NCBI GenBank assembly: GCA_914767715.1 | Contig: OU612071.1 | Span: 12,257,493-12,321,492, forward strand | Length of the DNA: 64,000 nucleotides | Direction of reading: 5' to 3' | Source: Membranipora membranacea | Lineage: Eukaryota > Bryozoa > Gymnolaemata > Cheilostomatida > Membraniporidae | In this document: positions 33,945 through 44,516 of the stretch, one piece after another | How positions within the stretch are numbered: position 1 is the first letter of the stretch | How the letters are laid out: every line of letters starts with the position of its first letter | The notes under the pieces: generated by a model | Database searches by the model: none | What the model was told of the DNA's origin: nothing | What the model saw: only the letters and a program-made list of their open reading frames with translations | Program-made: the position numbers and the translations under genes

Positions 33945-35935
33945 TCTGACTCAAGAGCATGTCTTTAAATTCTTATCAAGTCATTTAAAATCAAACGCAA
34001 TTCAACTTAACACTGCATGTCTTCTTTTAACAAGTTATATTTTCTATTTAATAATACCATGCATGCTCAATTTAATTCATTTATTCTATTTCCCTATAGA
34101 AGTCAACTACTGTACAATAAATGGAATAAATATGACATGTAAAACTTTCATGTTTAAAAAGTGACCTGACACCAAATGAAGATGCAAACAAAGCGCCTGC
34201 CTGCCGACCAGAAGGCCGCCAAACAGATCATGATTTTCAATTGACAACAATGTTCTTAAATAGTATAAACCCAGACACATTAACAAACTGTTGACACCAA
34301 TAAGCAAAAAAAAACAAGATTTAAAACACAATTTTCAATTACTGCAAAAAGAGGGTTGATCCGCAGCAAGAGTGAGTTGGTGTAAGTCAACCGATGGAGT
34401 TTTATTCTAATTCTGCATTGTCTCTGTTGGCGCCACCTTTACTGCATTGTCACGGTTGTGGCGTTAGGTGGTACGGGCTAAAATTAGCATTTTTAATTTA
34501 ACTTAATTGCGTGACCTCGACTTGAAGTTTAATGTCCTGACTGTTAACAGCGTGTCCTTGAGTTTAGGATGAGTGTACTGATGATGATATGAATATTGAA
34601 TATTGTCTGACGTTGTTATCCTATGGTAGTTTTCCCTGGCTAGATATGTCTGCTACTGTGGATGGGACAGCAATACGGGATCAGTCACGTCTCTAATCAT
34701 AGTATATACAAATCTGTCTACAAAAGAAGCAGTGATATATTATGGATAAGGTAGCAATCGCAAAAGCTTCTGATGTTTTATTGAAAGAAATCAATTAAAA
34801 AGTCTGAGCACCGAAAAGGAGACTCTGTGTGAGCTGGAACGGGTATTGAACCCGATCGTAACCGGTGGGTTTAACCACCTCTGATCAGTACCGGGACGAG
34901 TCGGGTTTTACCTTTTCGGGTTTTAACTTCCTCAGGCCTAGCTTGTGAATTCATATACACTACCAACTTATAATTACTAGCTGGTCATAGCACTGCCTGC
35001 ACCAAGACTCAATCCCGGGACCTCATGCTACATTGGAAATGAATACTATATGCTCATAGCAACAGCTTTTAGTCATAATTATGCTGTGATCATTTAACAT
35101 TTCAACATTACATAAAGCTTTCTTCAGACATCTTTAAATCAAAATAAATCATTATACTTGACAGAAAATGATGAAATTTAGTCTTAACATAGCTCCTTAT
35201 GTCTAGATGAGAATTTACAAACTGAATCAAACTTAATACAGCAGTCTTTTATCCAATAGATATATTGGCTTAAAGTTTTTGTTTCAAAAAGCATGACGTG
35301 CTTTGGGTCCCAAGCGCTTTTATAGTAGCCACTGTACATGTACTGTACATTAGTTATTTTCTATGATATCAAAACGTCACTTCGTCAAAAAACGAGTTCT
35401 TGTCATAGCAGACAAAAATTAATTCAGTACCATAAACAAGGGACGTAAACATGGTTCGCTTTCGAAAACAGAGGGAAACGACAATGGTTGTTTTCCAAGT
35501 TAGCTACCAAAACATTCAAAATCCGGTGAAGAAGAATTGTCTGAGCTCCACTGTCTCTACATATTTCGCACCCCATCCCGTCCTTGACGAGGTCATCTGA
35601 TTTATATGTTACACACTCATAGACCATATATTGAATATTCATTAATTTTTGTGGACCTCATTGTGGCTCAACAGAGTTGTCTACACTTCACACATGAAAT
35701 CAGATGATAGATCATGCTGTTATCAGGTAACACAAGCAGACAATCTGAACAAAGCAAGGGCTTTATACACCACCACTTGAAGAAAAAGTCATTTTCACTG
35801 ACAGAGGCTATGTCTGTGTAAAATCAATGAACTTTGTTTGAAAATAATCTCACCTAACATTTGTATACCAGGGCTGTTCAATCCTTAACTCCTTATTCAC
35901 TATCATCTCTAAATGTGCAGTCAAGGAGTACTTCT
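33945..35935. other. Segment private to copy A, no gene seen
   Basis: About 2 kb absent from copy B (which passes from TTAATTCGAGC to a short unrelated stretch and the minisatellite at about 59270-59366). It contains two tRNA-like B-box-bearing segments on the minus strand (near 34850-34915 and 34995-35050). A stretch at 35650-35755 is the complement of 13785-13885, so it is a dispersed repeat. I find no terminal inverted repeats. Confidence 0.4.
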
Positions 35936-35941
35936 TCTTTA

Positions 35942-36019
35942 TACAGTCTAACCACTCATAGGTTGATGTAAGACTAAAGAGGAGTTAGCTATACCAAGGA
36001 GTTGGAGACTCCTAGGTTG
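35942..36019 (+). repeat. 54-bp minisatellite, left fragment
   Basis: One and a half units of the repeat AGGTTGATGTAAGACTAAAG / AGGAGTTAGCTATACCAAGG / AGTTGGAGACTCCT. The array is cut at CCTAGGTTG by the element that starts at 36020 and resumes at 38782. Confidence 0.85.
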
Positions 36020-38790
36020 GGGTAGGTACGAAAAACCGAACCACGAACTCACGAACTACGAACCCTCTAAAAACCGAACTCAGGATTATCCTCTCCTGCT
36101 TAAATCAATTTGCTCAAAGTTTAAATTGTCAGTAGCCAATGGAATGTCATGTCTTTGATAAGTGACCAATAATATAACAGACATCAAACTTTGACTTTTA
36201 ATAGAGCTCATTGCATCCTAACTAGGTGCACAAGCTCAAGGTCACTTGATGAAAAATTATGGAGCACACTGATCACGTGATATACTATTGCATGTATATC
36301 TCTGATCGATAGAGAGTGAATTAATTCACTTAGCTTGAGTGCAGCTGAAATTCAGTATTTAGGAGACGTGTGGATGATTACCCAAACTTTTGGATATACA
36401 CTTATCATTTTCTCATTCTTTGTTAAAATATTCTAATTTATATTTAGAAAATCTGAAATCACCTTTTAACAGTTTTAGAAGAGCATTTAGCACATGTTTT
36501 TGACAAGAAAAGTGACATCGAAACTGTGTATTGCTAGCCTAAGCTCAGAAGAGAGAACTAACAATGCAGAGCTAGGTAATTCTGTTTCGATCATGTCTGT
36601 TTGATAAAATTAAAGTTGTCCTCTCTTTCAGCCAAATGTAGGTGCTCAATATTTGCGACAGAAGCTCTATCGATCAGAGATACACATACTAATAGTGTAA
36701 TCTCGAAATCAGTGTGATTATGGAGAGCAAGATGCACAGTTTGGTACACACCAAGTAGATGTCATTGTCAAATTAGTCATCATGAATCCAAATGAACTTT
36801 TTACATTGGAGAGAGGAATGGTTTGACTATATATATATTCCTGCAAGTTTGAAAATGATGGAAGTATGTGAAGCTACTACAGAAGGCTGTAATGGAGGAC
36901 ACACCACACTTATATATTAGAAATGGTCACAGTTTAGTAAATTGGAGCCCCTTTGACTCGTCACAGGAGGAGCAGAAGACTGCCTCCTGAATCATCACCT
37001 CTCAACAGAGTTAACAAGTATGTACTATGGGTGTTGGCCTATCTTGAAATATTGTTTTGAAAGTTCATGGCTGTTCTTTGGTTTCAAACAAAGCATGAGG
37101 GGGAAAGTAGGACCTCTAATATATATACATTAAAATTCTTCTATAAAAAATTTGAGCTTATTTACTATATATATATAACTATAAGTATAACTGTTAACTG
37201 TTAGGTCTTACATACGGCATTTTGTGCTACTCTAAGAGATATCAGATCAGTGTTGCCTCTCTGAAATTTACATTAGCTTGATCAGGCTTCATCATCTATG
37301 AAATGATCCTACTAGTATGAAAGTGGTTAGGCAAATACTATATATTAACTGCATATTCTGTAATAACTAACATAAGAAATCTTGTGTTTGTAGATATCCA
37401 TGCGGGCCCTTACTCATTACAACCTCAGCTATTGATTTCTCTGACTCGTACCACAGAATACAAAATTATTTTGGTCCGATGGTCAGACAAACATGCTGTA
37501 CTATAGCTGTGTAACGAAGTCAGGTTCAAGCTGTGGTGGCCCGGACTAAACTGATAATGATAATATCCTAGTCTTCTGAAACGGCCTCGTGTAAAACAAC
37601 TACATAGTAATTAAGCTGCAAGTTGGGTCAGGTATGTACCAAAATTAATTGGTGTATTATTCATTTTATCCCAGTCGAGCATGATTGATAATGTAATGTG
37701 GTGTGAGCTTCACCAGTCACCATCTAGCCATAAAAAAAGCAAATAATATTAACCGGCAATGAAGAAACGGGGAGCTTGCCTCATACCCTAAAGCTATGAG
37801 TAGAGCGCAGTGAGCAAAAAGTGAGTTTTAGATTTTAACTGATAATATCATGACATATGATATCAAACACTTCTCTTTGAATTTGAATGTGATATTTTCT
37901 GTTTTTTTAGTTACGCAGTACTAGAAGTCACAGCACAATCCTAGTGATAGCTGTTATGCAACAGTGATGGCTTGATAGTTAGCTTACTGTCATTAACAAC
38001 GTACATTGCCACTACGATTGGATAGGAACTGCTTTATGTCCCCGATGGTCTACCATCACACGTGTATTCACAGCCATGAATGCTCACACTTCAGTATTAA
38101 TCCACCTGAGCCATTACTATTCTCTCAGGCCTTTTTTTCTGCCTCTCATCTTGCCACTTTTTCAGGCACCATAATATACAAATAAGTTCATTGAATACAC
38201 GTGTAAACACCATCAACAGTCTCTTCTCTGAACCATTACCTTTATTTGAATGCGCATATAATATGTTATCTGATTGGATCACCTTATCACTCAAACAGTG
38301 CAATGATCACATAAACAGAGTATTTGCAAGCATCATTTAGTAAGTTAAAGCATCACTGCGTGCATTTGTGCATAATCACTCAATTATCCAGGATCAGTCG
38401 CACAACCATGGTAATAATCACTAAGTTTGAACTTGGTGGCTCCCAGCTCTCCGGAACCTCTGTCTCAATCTGGAAATCGTTCAGGCCATGATCTAGCCTG
38501 GTGTCTCTTCTAGAACAAAATCCCCTTCTTTGTTCAGTCGGGGACAAACTCCCTGTTTCCTTCCCACTCTCACTGCTCATATGTCCCAAACTCTCTGCTG
38601 GGATTGGAGTTGTCCTCTACCATTTGCCAAAGTGCAAGAGAGGATAACTGTTCATCAAAGTTTTCACTTTTTGTTACAAAGAACATCATTGGCCGAAATT
38701 ATGTTATCAGACACATTGAAGGTTCGGTTTTTTAAAGGTTCGTAGCTTGTGAGTTCGTGGTTCGGTTTTTCGTACCTACCGCCTAGGTTG
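36011..38790. mobile_element. 2.76-kb non-coding TIR element with 9-bp target duplication
   Basis: CCTAGGTTG is duplicated at 36011-36019 and 38782-38790. The body 36020-38781 starts GGGTAGGTACGAAAAACCGA and ends TCGGTTTTTCGTACCTACCG. The inverted repeats continue about 45 bases (ACGAACTCACGAACTACGAA on the left). It inserted inside a minisatellite unit. A 9-bp duplication is typical of Mutator-type elements. No open frame in it exceeds 72 codons and none is recognisable, so it is non-autonomous. Copy B has the uninterrupted minisatellite. Confidence 0.88.
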
Positions 38791-38970
38791 ATGTAAGACT
38801 AAAGAGGAGTTACTGTTAGCTATACCAAGGAGTTGGAGACTCCTAGGTTGATGTAAGACTAAAGAGGAGTTAGCTAAACCAAGGAGTTGGAGACTCCTAG
38901 GTTGATGTTAGACTAACAGAGGTCAGGAGCTAGTTATACCAAGGAGTTAGAGACTCTAGTCTAACTCCAG
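38782..38970 (+). repeat. 54-bp minisatellite, right fragment
   Basis: About three units of the same 54-bp repeat resume after the inserted element and decay into TCTAACTCC. The unit contains AGGAGTT and its near complement ACTCCT, so single units can fold. The unbroken array in copy B is at 59366-59600. Confidence 0.9.
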
Positions 38971-39019
38971 TCCTTGGTTATTATACATACACACTCCCTT
39001 GGTCGAACTGTTTTATATC

Positions 39020-39020
<1 letters not shown>

Positions 39021-39053
<33 letters not shown>
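39021..39053. repeat. (AT)n microsatellite, copy A
   Basis: An uninterrupted AT run of about 30 bases is followed by GTGTGTGT. The equivalent run in copy B is at 59642-59670 and is slightly shorter. Confidence 0.9.
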
Positions 39054-39060
<7 letters not shown>

Positions 39061-39181
39061 CACTCATCATATTGGTTTAACTAAATAATGAAAGTGCACC
39101 TTCACAAACTATACACTATGACTGTGACTATAATTGATAGAATGTTTATAAATAATAATGTAATTTAATACGTGAGTTAGC

Positions 39182-39254
39182 GATCGGGATAAGCTCAGTT
39201 GGTAGAGCCTTGGACTCTTGACTGCAAGGTAGTGGGTTCGATCCTCAGTGGTGC
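39182..39254 (+). tRNA. tRNA-like sequence next to a MITE, copy A
   Basis: GATCGGGATAAGCTCAGTTG begins like a tRNA with a good A box (AGCTCAGTTGG), followed by a possible CCTTG/CAAGG anticodon stem with an over-long loop, then GGGTTCGATCC as B box. The acceptor stem does not pair well. Most likely a tRNA pseudogene or SINE head. The near-identical sister is at 59806-59879. Confidence 0.35.
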
Positions 39255-39270
39255 TCTCCGGTGCAACCTC

Positions 39271-39502
39271 CTGGGGGGTCTTTCAATAAGAAAGAGCCAA
39301 AATCGTAATCTGATCACTTAGTGAGCGATACCTGCTATGGCTGTCGCTTTCAGATCGCTCACTCATTGATGGAACTATATACATTCTGAGTGAGCGACCT
39401 GGGAGCGATTTCGTCTAATTGAAAGACCAAGTGAGTGATAATTTTGAGCGATGTGATAGTGATAACTTGCTTTAGTTAAGCATCGCTCTTGAAAGACCCC
39501 CC
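39271..39502 (+). mobile_element. MITE, GGGGGTCTTTCAATTAG family, copy A
   Basis: Starts CTGGGGGGTCTTTCAATAAG and ends CTTGAAAGACCCCCCAG: clean terminal inverted repeats, slightly shortened right arm. The allelic copy at 59878-60072 has lost the left terminus, joined at GTGGTGCTC/ACTCAGTGAGC. Confidence 0.85.
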
Positions 39503-40170
39503 AGATTAACAATTTGTGTTTGCGACTTGAAACCTGAAACAGGAAAACCAAAGACTAGTGCAGCTTGATAAAGTATATACCACAATAAATCACTAACTAA
39601 CTAGGCACTAAAACATGCATAGTATGCATGCAATCCTACAGCAATAATACTTGCCTGTCTTGACAAGCTAAATAGCCTACCTTAATACCTGCTGGTATTA
39701 CATTGGCAGCAGCATTAGTCGGATCTTTTTGACCGATCAATGAGGCATAGCACACCTATTTACGGGTCCCACCCATATCTTTTTGTTGTGGTACATTGAA
39801 TAGACTAGGCCCCTATTTCTTGTCGTTCAACTAACGGATTGTTCACTTTTAATCAAAATTGCATTTTGTTATCCAGTGGTTTTATTCACTTTTCATGTTA
39901 AATGCCAACTTAGCAGTCCCAAAAATTAAAATGTCATTATCAAGCTAATGTAATTTATGTGATGGTAAGACAGGCAGGGCATATTAGGAGATAAAGAAGT
40001 GAGAATCGGGTGGCAGGGTTTACGCCATGATCGGTCACTTGGACTTGCAAGCCTGTATTTCGCCCATATCCAGTCATGGACCACCCAAAACCTATAACGG
40101 AGTATCCATTCAACCATACATCCAATAATCCAACTCAATCTCCAGTTAACCTTGTACATAGTAAGTAGTA

Positions 40171-40440
40171 GGAGGTGGCTCAGTCGATTAGAGCGCCGTT
40201 CCTTTATTTAGCATGCATATGTTGACGGTTGTGGGTTCGAATCCCACTAAGTCCATCGGCTATTGGGGTTCTGCTGGCCCCCAGGTGTGCTCCGACCTGC
40301 CTGGTAACAGAGAGCAATCTGGCACAGATATTGCGGCCTCGCCAATAAGGCAACCACATTTTCGCCGTCCATGCTTTGGGATGTGGCTTGTGATGAGACA
40401 ACTGATTTTAATCAACTTTTTTTCAATCAAAGAGTCAGCT
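40171..40440 (+). repeat. SINE-like tRNA-headed repeat, copy A
   Basis: Head GGAGGTGGCTCAGTCGATTA (A box) and GTGGGTTCGAATCCCAC (B box in a perfect T arm). An unpaired ATG-rich insert sits where the anticodon arm should be. A GC-richer body follows, to about 40440. The sister copy is at 60565-60800. Overlapping frames of 114 and 65 codons in this body are not conserved as coding between the copies. Confidence 0.6.
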
Positions 40441-40555
40441 TCCAGTTCCCCTGAGGTTTTATGGCATTTATTACTGCGGTATTATCATAATAAGATCAGG
40501 CTTTGTAAAAGCTACAAACAGTTTTTTTTGGAAGCGGTTAGCACTGGGCCTAGAT

Positions 40556-40735
40556 AGGATGCTTTACAAAAGAAAAATATCACTATCATGTTGCTCAAAA
40601 TTACCATTCACTTGGTCTTGGGGCTCCCAAATCGCTTACTCAGAATGTATATAGTTCCATCAATGAGTGAGCAATTTCTGAGGTAGCGTTCATTAAGTGA
40701 GCGACACAGATTGCGTTTTTGGCTGTTTTTAGTAT
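40556..40735 (-). mobile_element. MITE, same family, reverse orientation, end-truncated (copy A)
   Basis: Complements of AGTGAATGGTAATTTTGAGC and of the TTGGGAGCCCC block are present, ending GCGTTTTTGGCTGTTTTTAG. The outer GGGGGTCTTTC terminus is missing here. The sister at 60936-61135 keeps a little more (TTAAATTAGAATGAGGGATG). Confidence 0.7.
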
Positions 40736-42251
40736 ATTTATGTGTATATAGTATATGACCATTGTTTGTATGATGGAATATTTATGCTAATTTTGTTTCC
40801 ATTTTTACAATTATCAGCTTTGAGAAGACCCTGAGTAGGTCTGTAGACATATGTGTCCAGAGAGGAGGAGTAATGATCCATCACTGCCAAGGATCAAGAA
40901 AAAATGTGATAAACCTCTGGCCCGAAGTTCTAGGGGAGGCAGGGAGGCTCTGCCTCCCCTAGAAAGCTAAATACAGTGGCCTCACAACACTATAATTGAA
41001 TAAACGGTGTCAGAATCAGCTCCTCTGGAATTTCCATTTGCTCATTAATGCCTTAATTTGCTCGGGGAAGAGCCTACAGGTTCCCTCCCCTATCATGTTT
41101 TTCTAAACTACTACATTCATATAATACCCTGGATGACTGACAGCCTCATACTGAACAGATATCTGGAGTACCGCACTATAGCTTGTGCAATAAACACTTG
41201 GTGTGCCTGTTATACCCTGTCTAGGCTAAGAACAAGTTTGTTCCCTCTGTGGTGGCATAGGGTTATCGCAAAAGTCGATCATCTGGCACGGCGCCTCCAT
41301 ATCCCAATTTTGGGCTATCCCTTCGCCACCATAGAGGAAACAAACAAAACAAACTGGTGACTATCTAACAGGGAAATTTCCCTTGATTCCATTATTAATA
41401 TATCGCATTAGAACTCGCAGCTGGTATCACCAAACACCTGTCCACCTTTCCAGACATGCCTTTCAGCCCAAGCACCTGTCTGTATTCGTTTCAGACACTT
41501 CAACAGGTCACAATCTTAGGACTGGTCTAGAAAGGCATCATTAATATTCAAAAATGGTGAAATGAGTACTGTCGAGGCACCCATGTGTGTGAATATTTGC
41601 ATTCTCAGTATCTGTAGTTTCCAAAGTAACATATCCTTTATTTTATATCGATGCAGTAAGATAACGAAGCATGTGGAAGTGATGCAAGGATGGCATATGG
41701 CAATGTCGGATGACTTTGCAAGAAGAAGTTATAGAGCTGTGCAGTTGGCGGCAAGAAAGTAACATTGGCGGTGAGTACAGTTACTATCTGTTACGGTTAC
41801 AATATGAGTTTGTAATACAACTCACTACATAATCATGCACCACTTGCGTTGAATGTTTAATGTCTTATCACATCTCACATCACATTAATAATTGCTCTTA
41901 CCACTTTTTAGGAACCTTTTCATTAGATAAACTTCCTCATCAAAACCTAGAGCACGTTCGATCCATTTTTCCCTCATTGGAATTCCCCCTCCCCCATACT
42001 GACACACCGGTTGAGGGGGGCAATTACAATGAGGGAAAAATGGATCAAACTTGATCTAATCAAAACCAGGGCTCCAGTAGGGCTTATTGGCTCTTTCTCA
42101 AATTTACACTGTTTGAGGCTATAGTAGCACTTTAGGGGTTGTGATATTTGCTGAGGTAAAAAAAATGGTGAATCAAAGCCAATTATCGTATTGTTCAGAG
42201 ATCGCCCCCACCCCAAATTCAGGGCACAATGATATGAAATTTGAGCATTAC
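40736..42251. other. Non-coding, about 96% identical to copy B
   Basis: Contains a short GGGGAGGCAGGGAGG palindromic segment near 40935-40965, which is also present in inverse orientation inside the element at 56717-57237. Open frames of 66-100 codons (41058-41360, 41562-41762) show no preferential conservation against copy B, so I do not call genes. Confidence 0.45.
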
Positions 42252-43000
42252 ACGGTCAAAGAACAGATAACAACTAAAATAGTTGGAAATTTACTCACTC
42301 AAAACATACAAAACAAAGCACTCTTTAGTAGTATTTTCAGGCAAACTTGCAATTCCAGAGATGCTTGAAATAGCTAAATTAAATACTGGTGAACAATAAG
42401 TCAGGGTTATCTTCATAACCCCTATGTTTTAGTACTAGAATTGTGAACTTGGTAGTCTGTAGCTAGTCCTATGATTCAGCTGATTTCTTTTGTATTGCTC
42501 ACTAAGTTCTAACAAACGCCTACCAAAAGAACTTGTGTCATGAAGTGTGGATAGCTGACATGATTAGACATGCTTAAAATAGCTTAATTAAACGCTAGAG
42601 AACAATATGTCAGGGTCATCATTATAACAGCTTTGCCTCCCACTCACAATTTTATGATACTGCTTCTGCTTTCTCTATAGCCCAATTTTATTCAAATTGC
42701 AGGTGACTCTACAAATACGAGCAGCAGAGGGTGAGACTGGGGACAAGTGAGCCATTATATTAAACTCAAGATTCTCTGAAGGTAAGAAAATCACATGAAG
42801 AAAGCAAATTAGTCTCAAGCAATATAACCAGTTTACCATTCCTGAAAGATGTCCTCGCTAGTGTAAGCTGTTGATAACACAGAACCATCTAGAGTCATAT
42901 TTATTATTTCTGTTTTCTGGCCTTAGAGTTATCCTCACATGGTCAAAGAGCGGATAATAACTAATATATTTAGAAACAAGAATCCAATTATTTGTGAGAG
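42225..43000 (+). repeat. Local direct repeats in the inter-copy spacer
   Basis: GGTCAAAGAACAGATAACAA at 42256 recurs as GGTCAAAGAGCGGATAATAA at 42940. GCTTGAAATAGCTAAATTAA at 42364 recurs as GCTTAAAATAGCTTAATTAA at 42570, with CAGGGT(T/C)ATC about 45 bases after each. Confidence 0.65.
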
Positions 43001-43704
43001 GAAAATTTACCCCATGTCATACCTGACAAGTCTCCCTATTTGGTAGGAAGGCTCCCAGTTCATAGGAGTTTTCCATCCCCTCTCTATCTCCCTTTTTCCT
43101 CCGTCTTTTTGCATCCTTCATCCAAAAAATTGTAAACTGGTAAATTTGCCCTCTTTCTTCAATCAAGCAGTTAGAGACAACTCCTGTCGCTTAAATTTAT
43201 CACTCAACTGCATATGTGATTTTTACCTCATCATCTTACCAATTTGGGCGGTTGAGCGGTTTTCACAAATCTTTTCTTGGTGATGACAATTTTAATCACT
43301 CTCAGCTAACATTCACTACTGACACGCCCTTCTACAACGACTGCTTTTTTTTAACACTTTAATTGGCAGTCTAATTCATTCCAGTAGCGGAACGTTTTCC
43401 GAATGGTGCCGAAAAAAAGCGGAAAAGGAAAGAAAGAAAGCTTGTGAATGATAATATAAGTTAAAATGGAAATAGCTTATTCGCATAACTATGAGAGATG
43501 AAATATCTTTGAGAAGAAAAATCCAAAAAATGTAAATGATATTTCCATTATAGTATCGTGCAGAGGCAAAACTTGTTGCAGAGATAAAAAGATAATGTTG
43601 TAATTTCAACAAAAGATATTTGAAAAGTCCAGATTTAAAGCATTTATACCTCAACACACAGGCTCGTTTGGTATTCCATCAGAACAAATAATCTTAGGGT
43701 GCAA
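42252..43704. other. Spacer between duplication copies, no gene seen
   Basis: AT-rich. The 93-codon minus-strand frame at 43376-43657 is Phe/Tyr/Ile-rich low-complexity sequence and not convincing. Confidence 0.4.
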
Positions 43705-44308
43705 TTGGTCAAGTTTATCCAATTGAGAAATCATTTTTTCTTTTTCATAGGCAGAGCTGCTATCTACTGTCAGTTTTGAAAATATGCAAAGCGAAAAATT
43801 CCTAATAACATGCTTGACTCAAAAAATGAAAGCAAAGTGTTTTAGGTGGAATTTGGTATTATTTAGACAATGCTATGTAGTAACTAGCATCAAATAGTCC
43901 TTGTGAACACACACAAAAATAAGATAAAGTTGATTTGATTCTGAGATAGTTCCCCTACTTTGCCTTTGCAATGAACTATTTTGACCCTATAATGACCTGC
44001 TAATTGAAGAACAATCAGCTGAAATTTGACACTTTGAAATAATAAACTTACTTTTGATATTGCCTCAAGGTGAATAAAGAGTAAAATTAGCTCTAAAATT
44101 TGTTGCCAAGTCAATTAATTTAGGTTCAAGTGGGGTAACAATCTGAGAATTTGACCTATTGACCTATTGATATTTAATAATAGAGTCATTTTGATTCTAG
44201 CTTCTCTTTGTGTGCAGTTAACAAAGGTCTACATGCCATTTTGTTTTGTTGTAATGCAGAGAATCCAATAATCAAATTCGTTCCGATCGACACGGGAGTC
44301 GACGAAAG

Positions 44309-44516
44309 ATGGCTATTATAAGACGCGGTCAAGATGTCGTCTCTATCAAAAACAAAACTAAGATGCTGCTTGCTGGCTCGACGATGCTACTTATCACCGC
44401 GTTCATCGTCGTAGGAGCCTGCTATGCGCTTGTGCTGTCCCAACTGGAAGAGCTAAAAGATAAGATGGCCGACATGGAGGGAACAAAACGCCAGAATGCT
44501 GACTTTGAAGACTTAG
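44309..44516 (+). CDS. Gene B exon 1: cytoplasmic tail and signal anchor
   Basis: Head MAIIRRGQDVVSIKNKTK, then a hydrophobic segment containing LLITAFIVVGACYALVL, then QLEELKDKMADMEG, which starts the coiled coil. Donor GTAAGA in phase 1. The start is the first ATG in frame; GTCGAC palindromes lie just upstream. Only VGAC, ALVL/GLVL and QLEEL blocks are well conserved with gene A. Confidence 0.82.

Larger units (their letters stand above)
24305..42251 (+). repeat. Segmental duplication, copy A (17.9 kb)
   Basis: Collinear with copy B at about 43705-62709, direct orientation. The left edge is near GGTCAAGTTTAT (24306 and 43709). The right edge is at GAAATTTGAGCATTACA (ends 42251 and 62709). 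A 1.45-kb spacer separates the copies. Landmarks in order: receptor gene, paired fold-backs at 32.4-32.7 kb, tRNA-headed repeat, 54-bp minisatellite, (AT)n, tRNA-like plus MITE, SINE-like repeat. Identity by eye is a mosaic: about 85-90% near the left edge, about 93-95% over the stalk exon and next intron, much lower in the CUB region, and about 95-97% from 39 to 42 kb. Private to A are the 36.0-38.8 kb element, the 31.5-31.8 kb SINE and the 26.7-27.1 kb MITE. Confidence 0.93.

Noticed and set aside
41562-41762. 66-codon frame conserved between copies (also 61978-62178)
   Set aside because: The whole surrounding non-coding region is equally conserved, so the match gives no evidence of coding.
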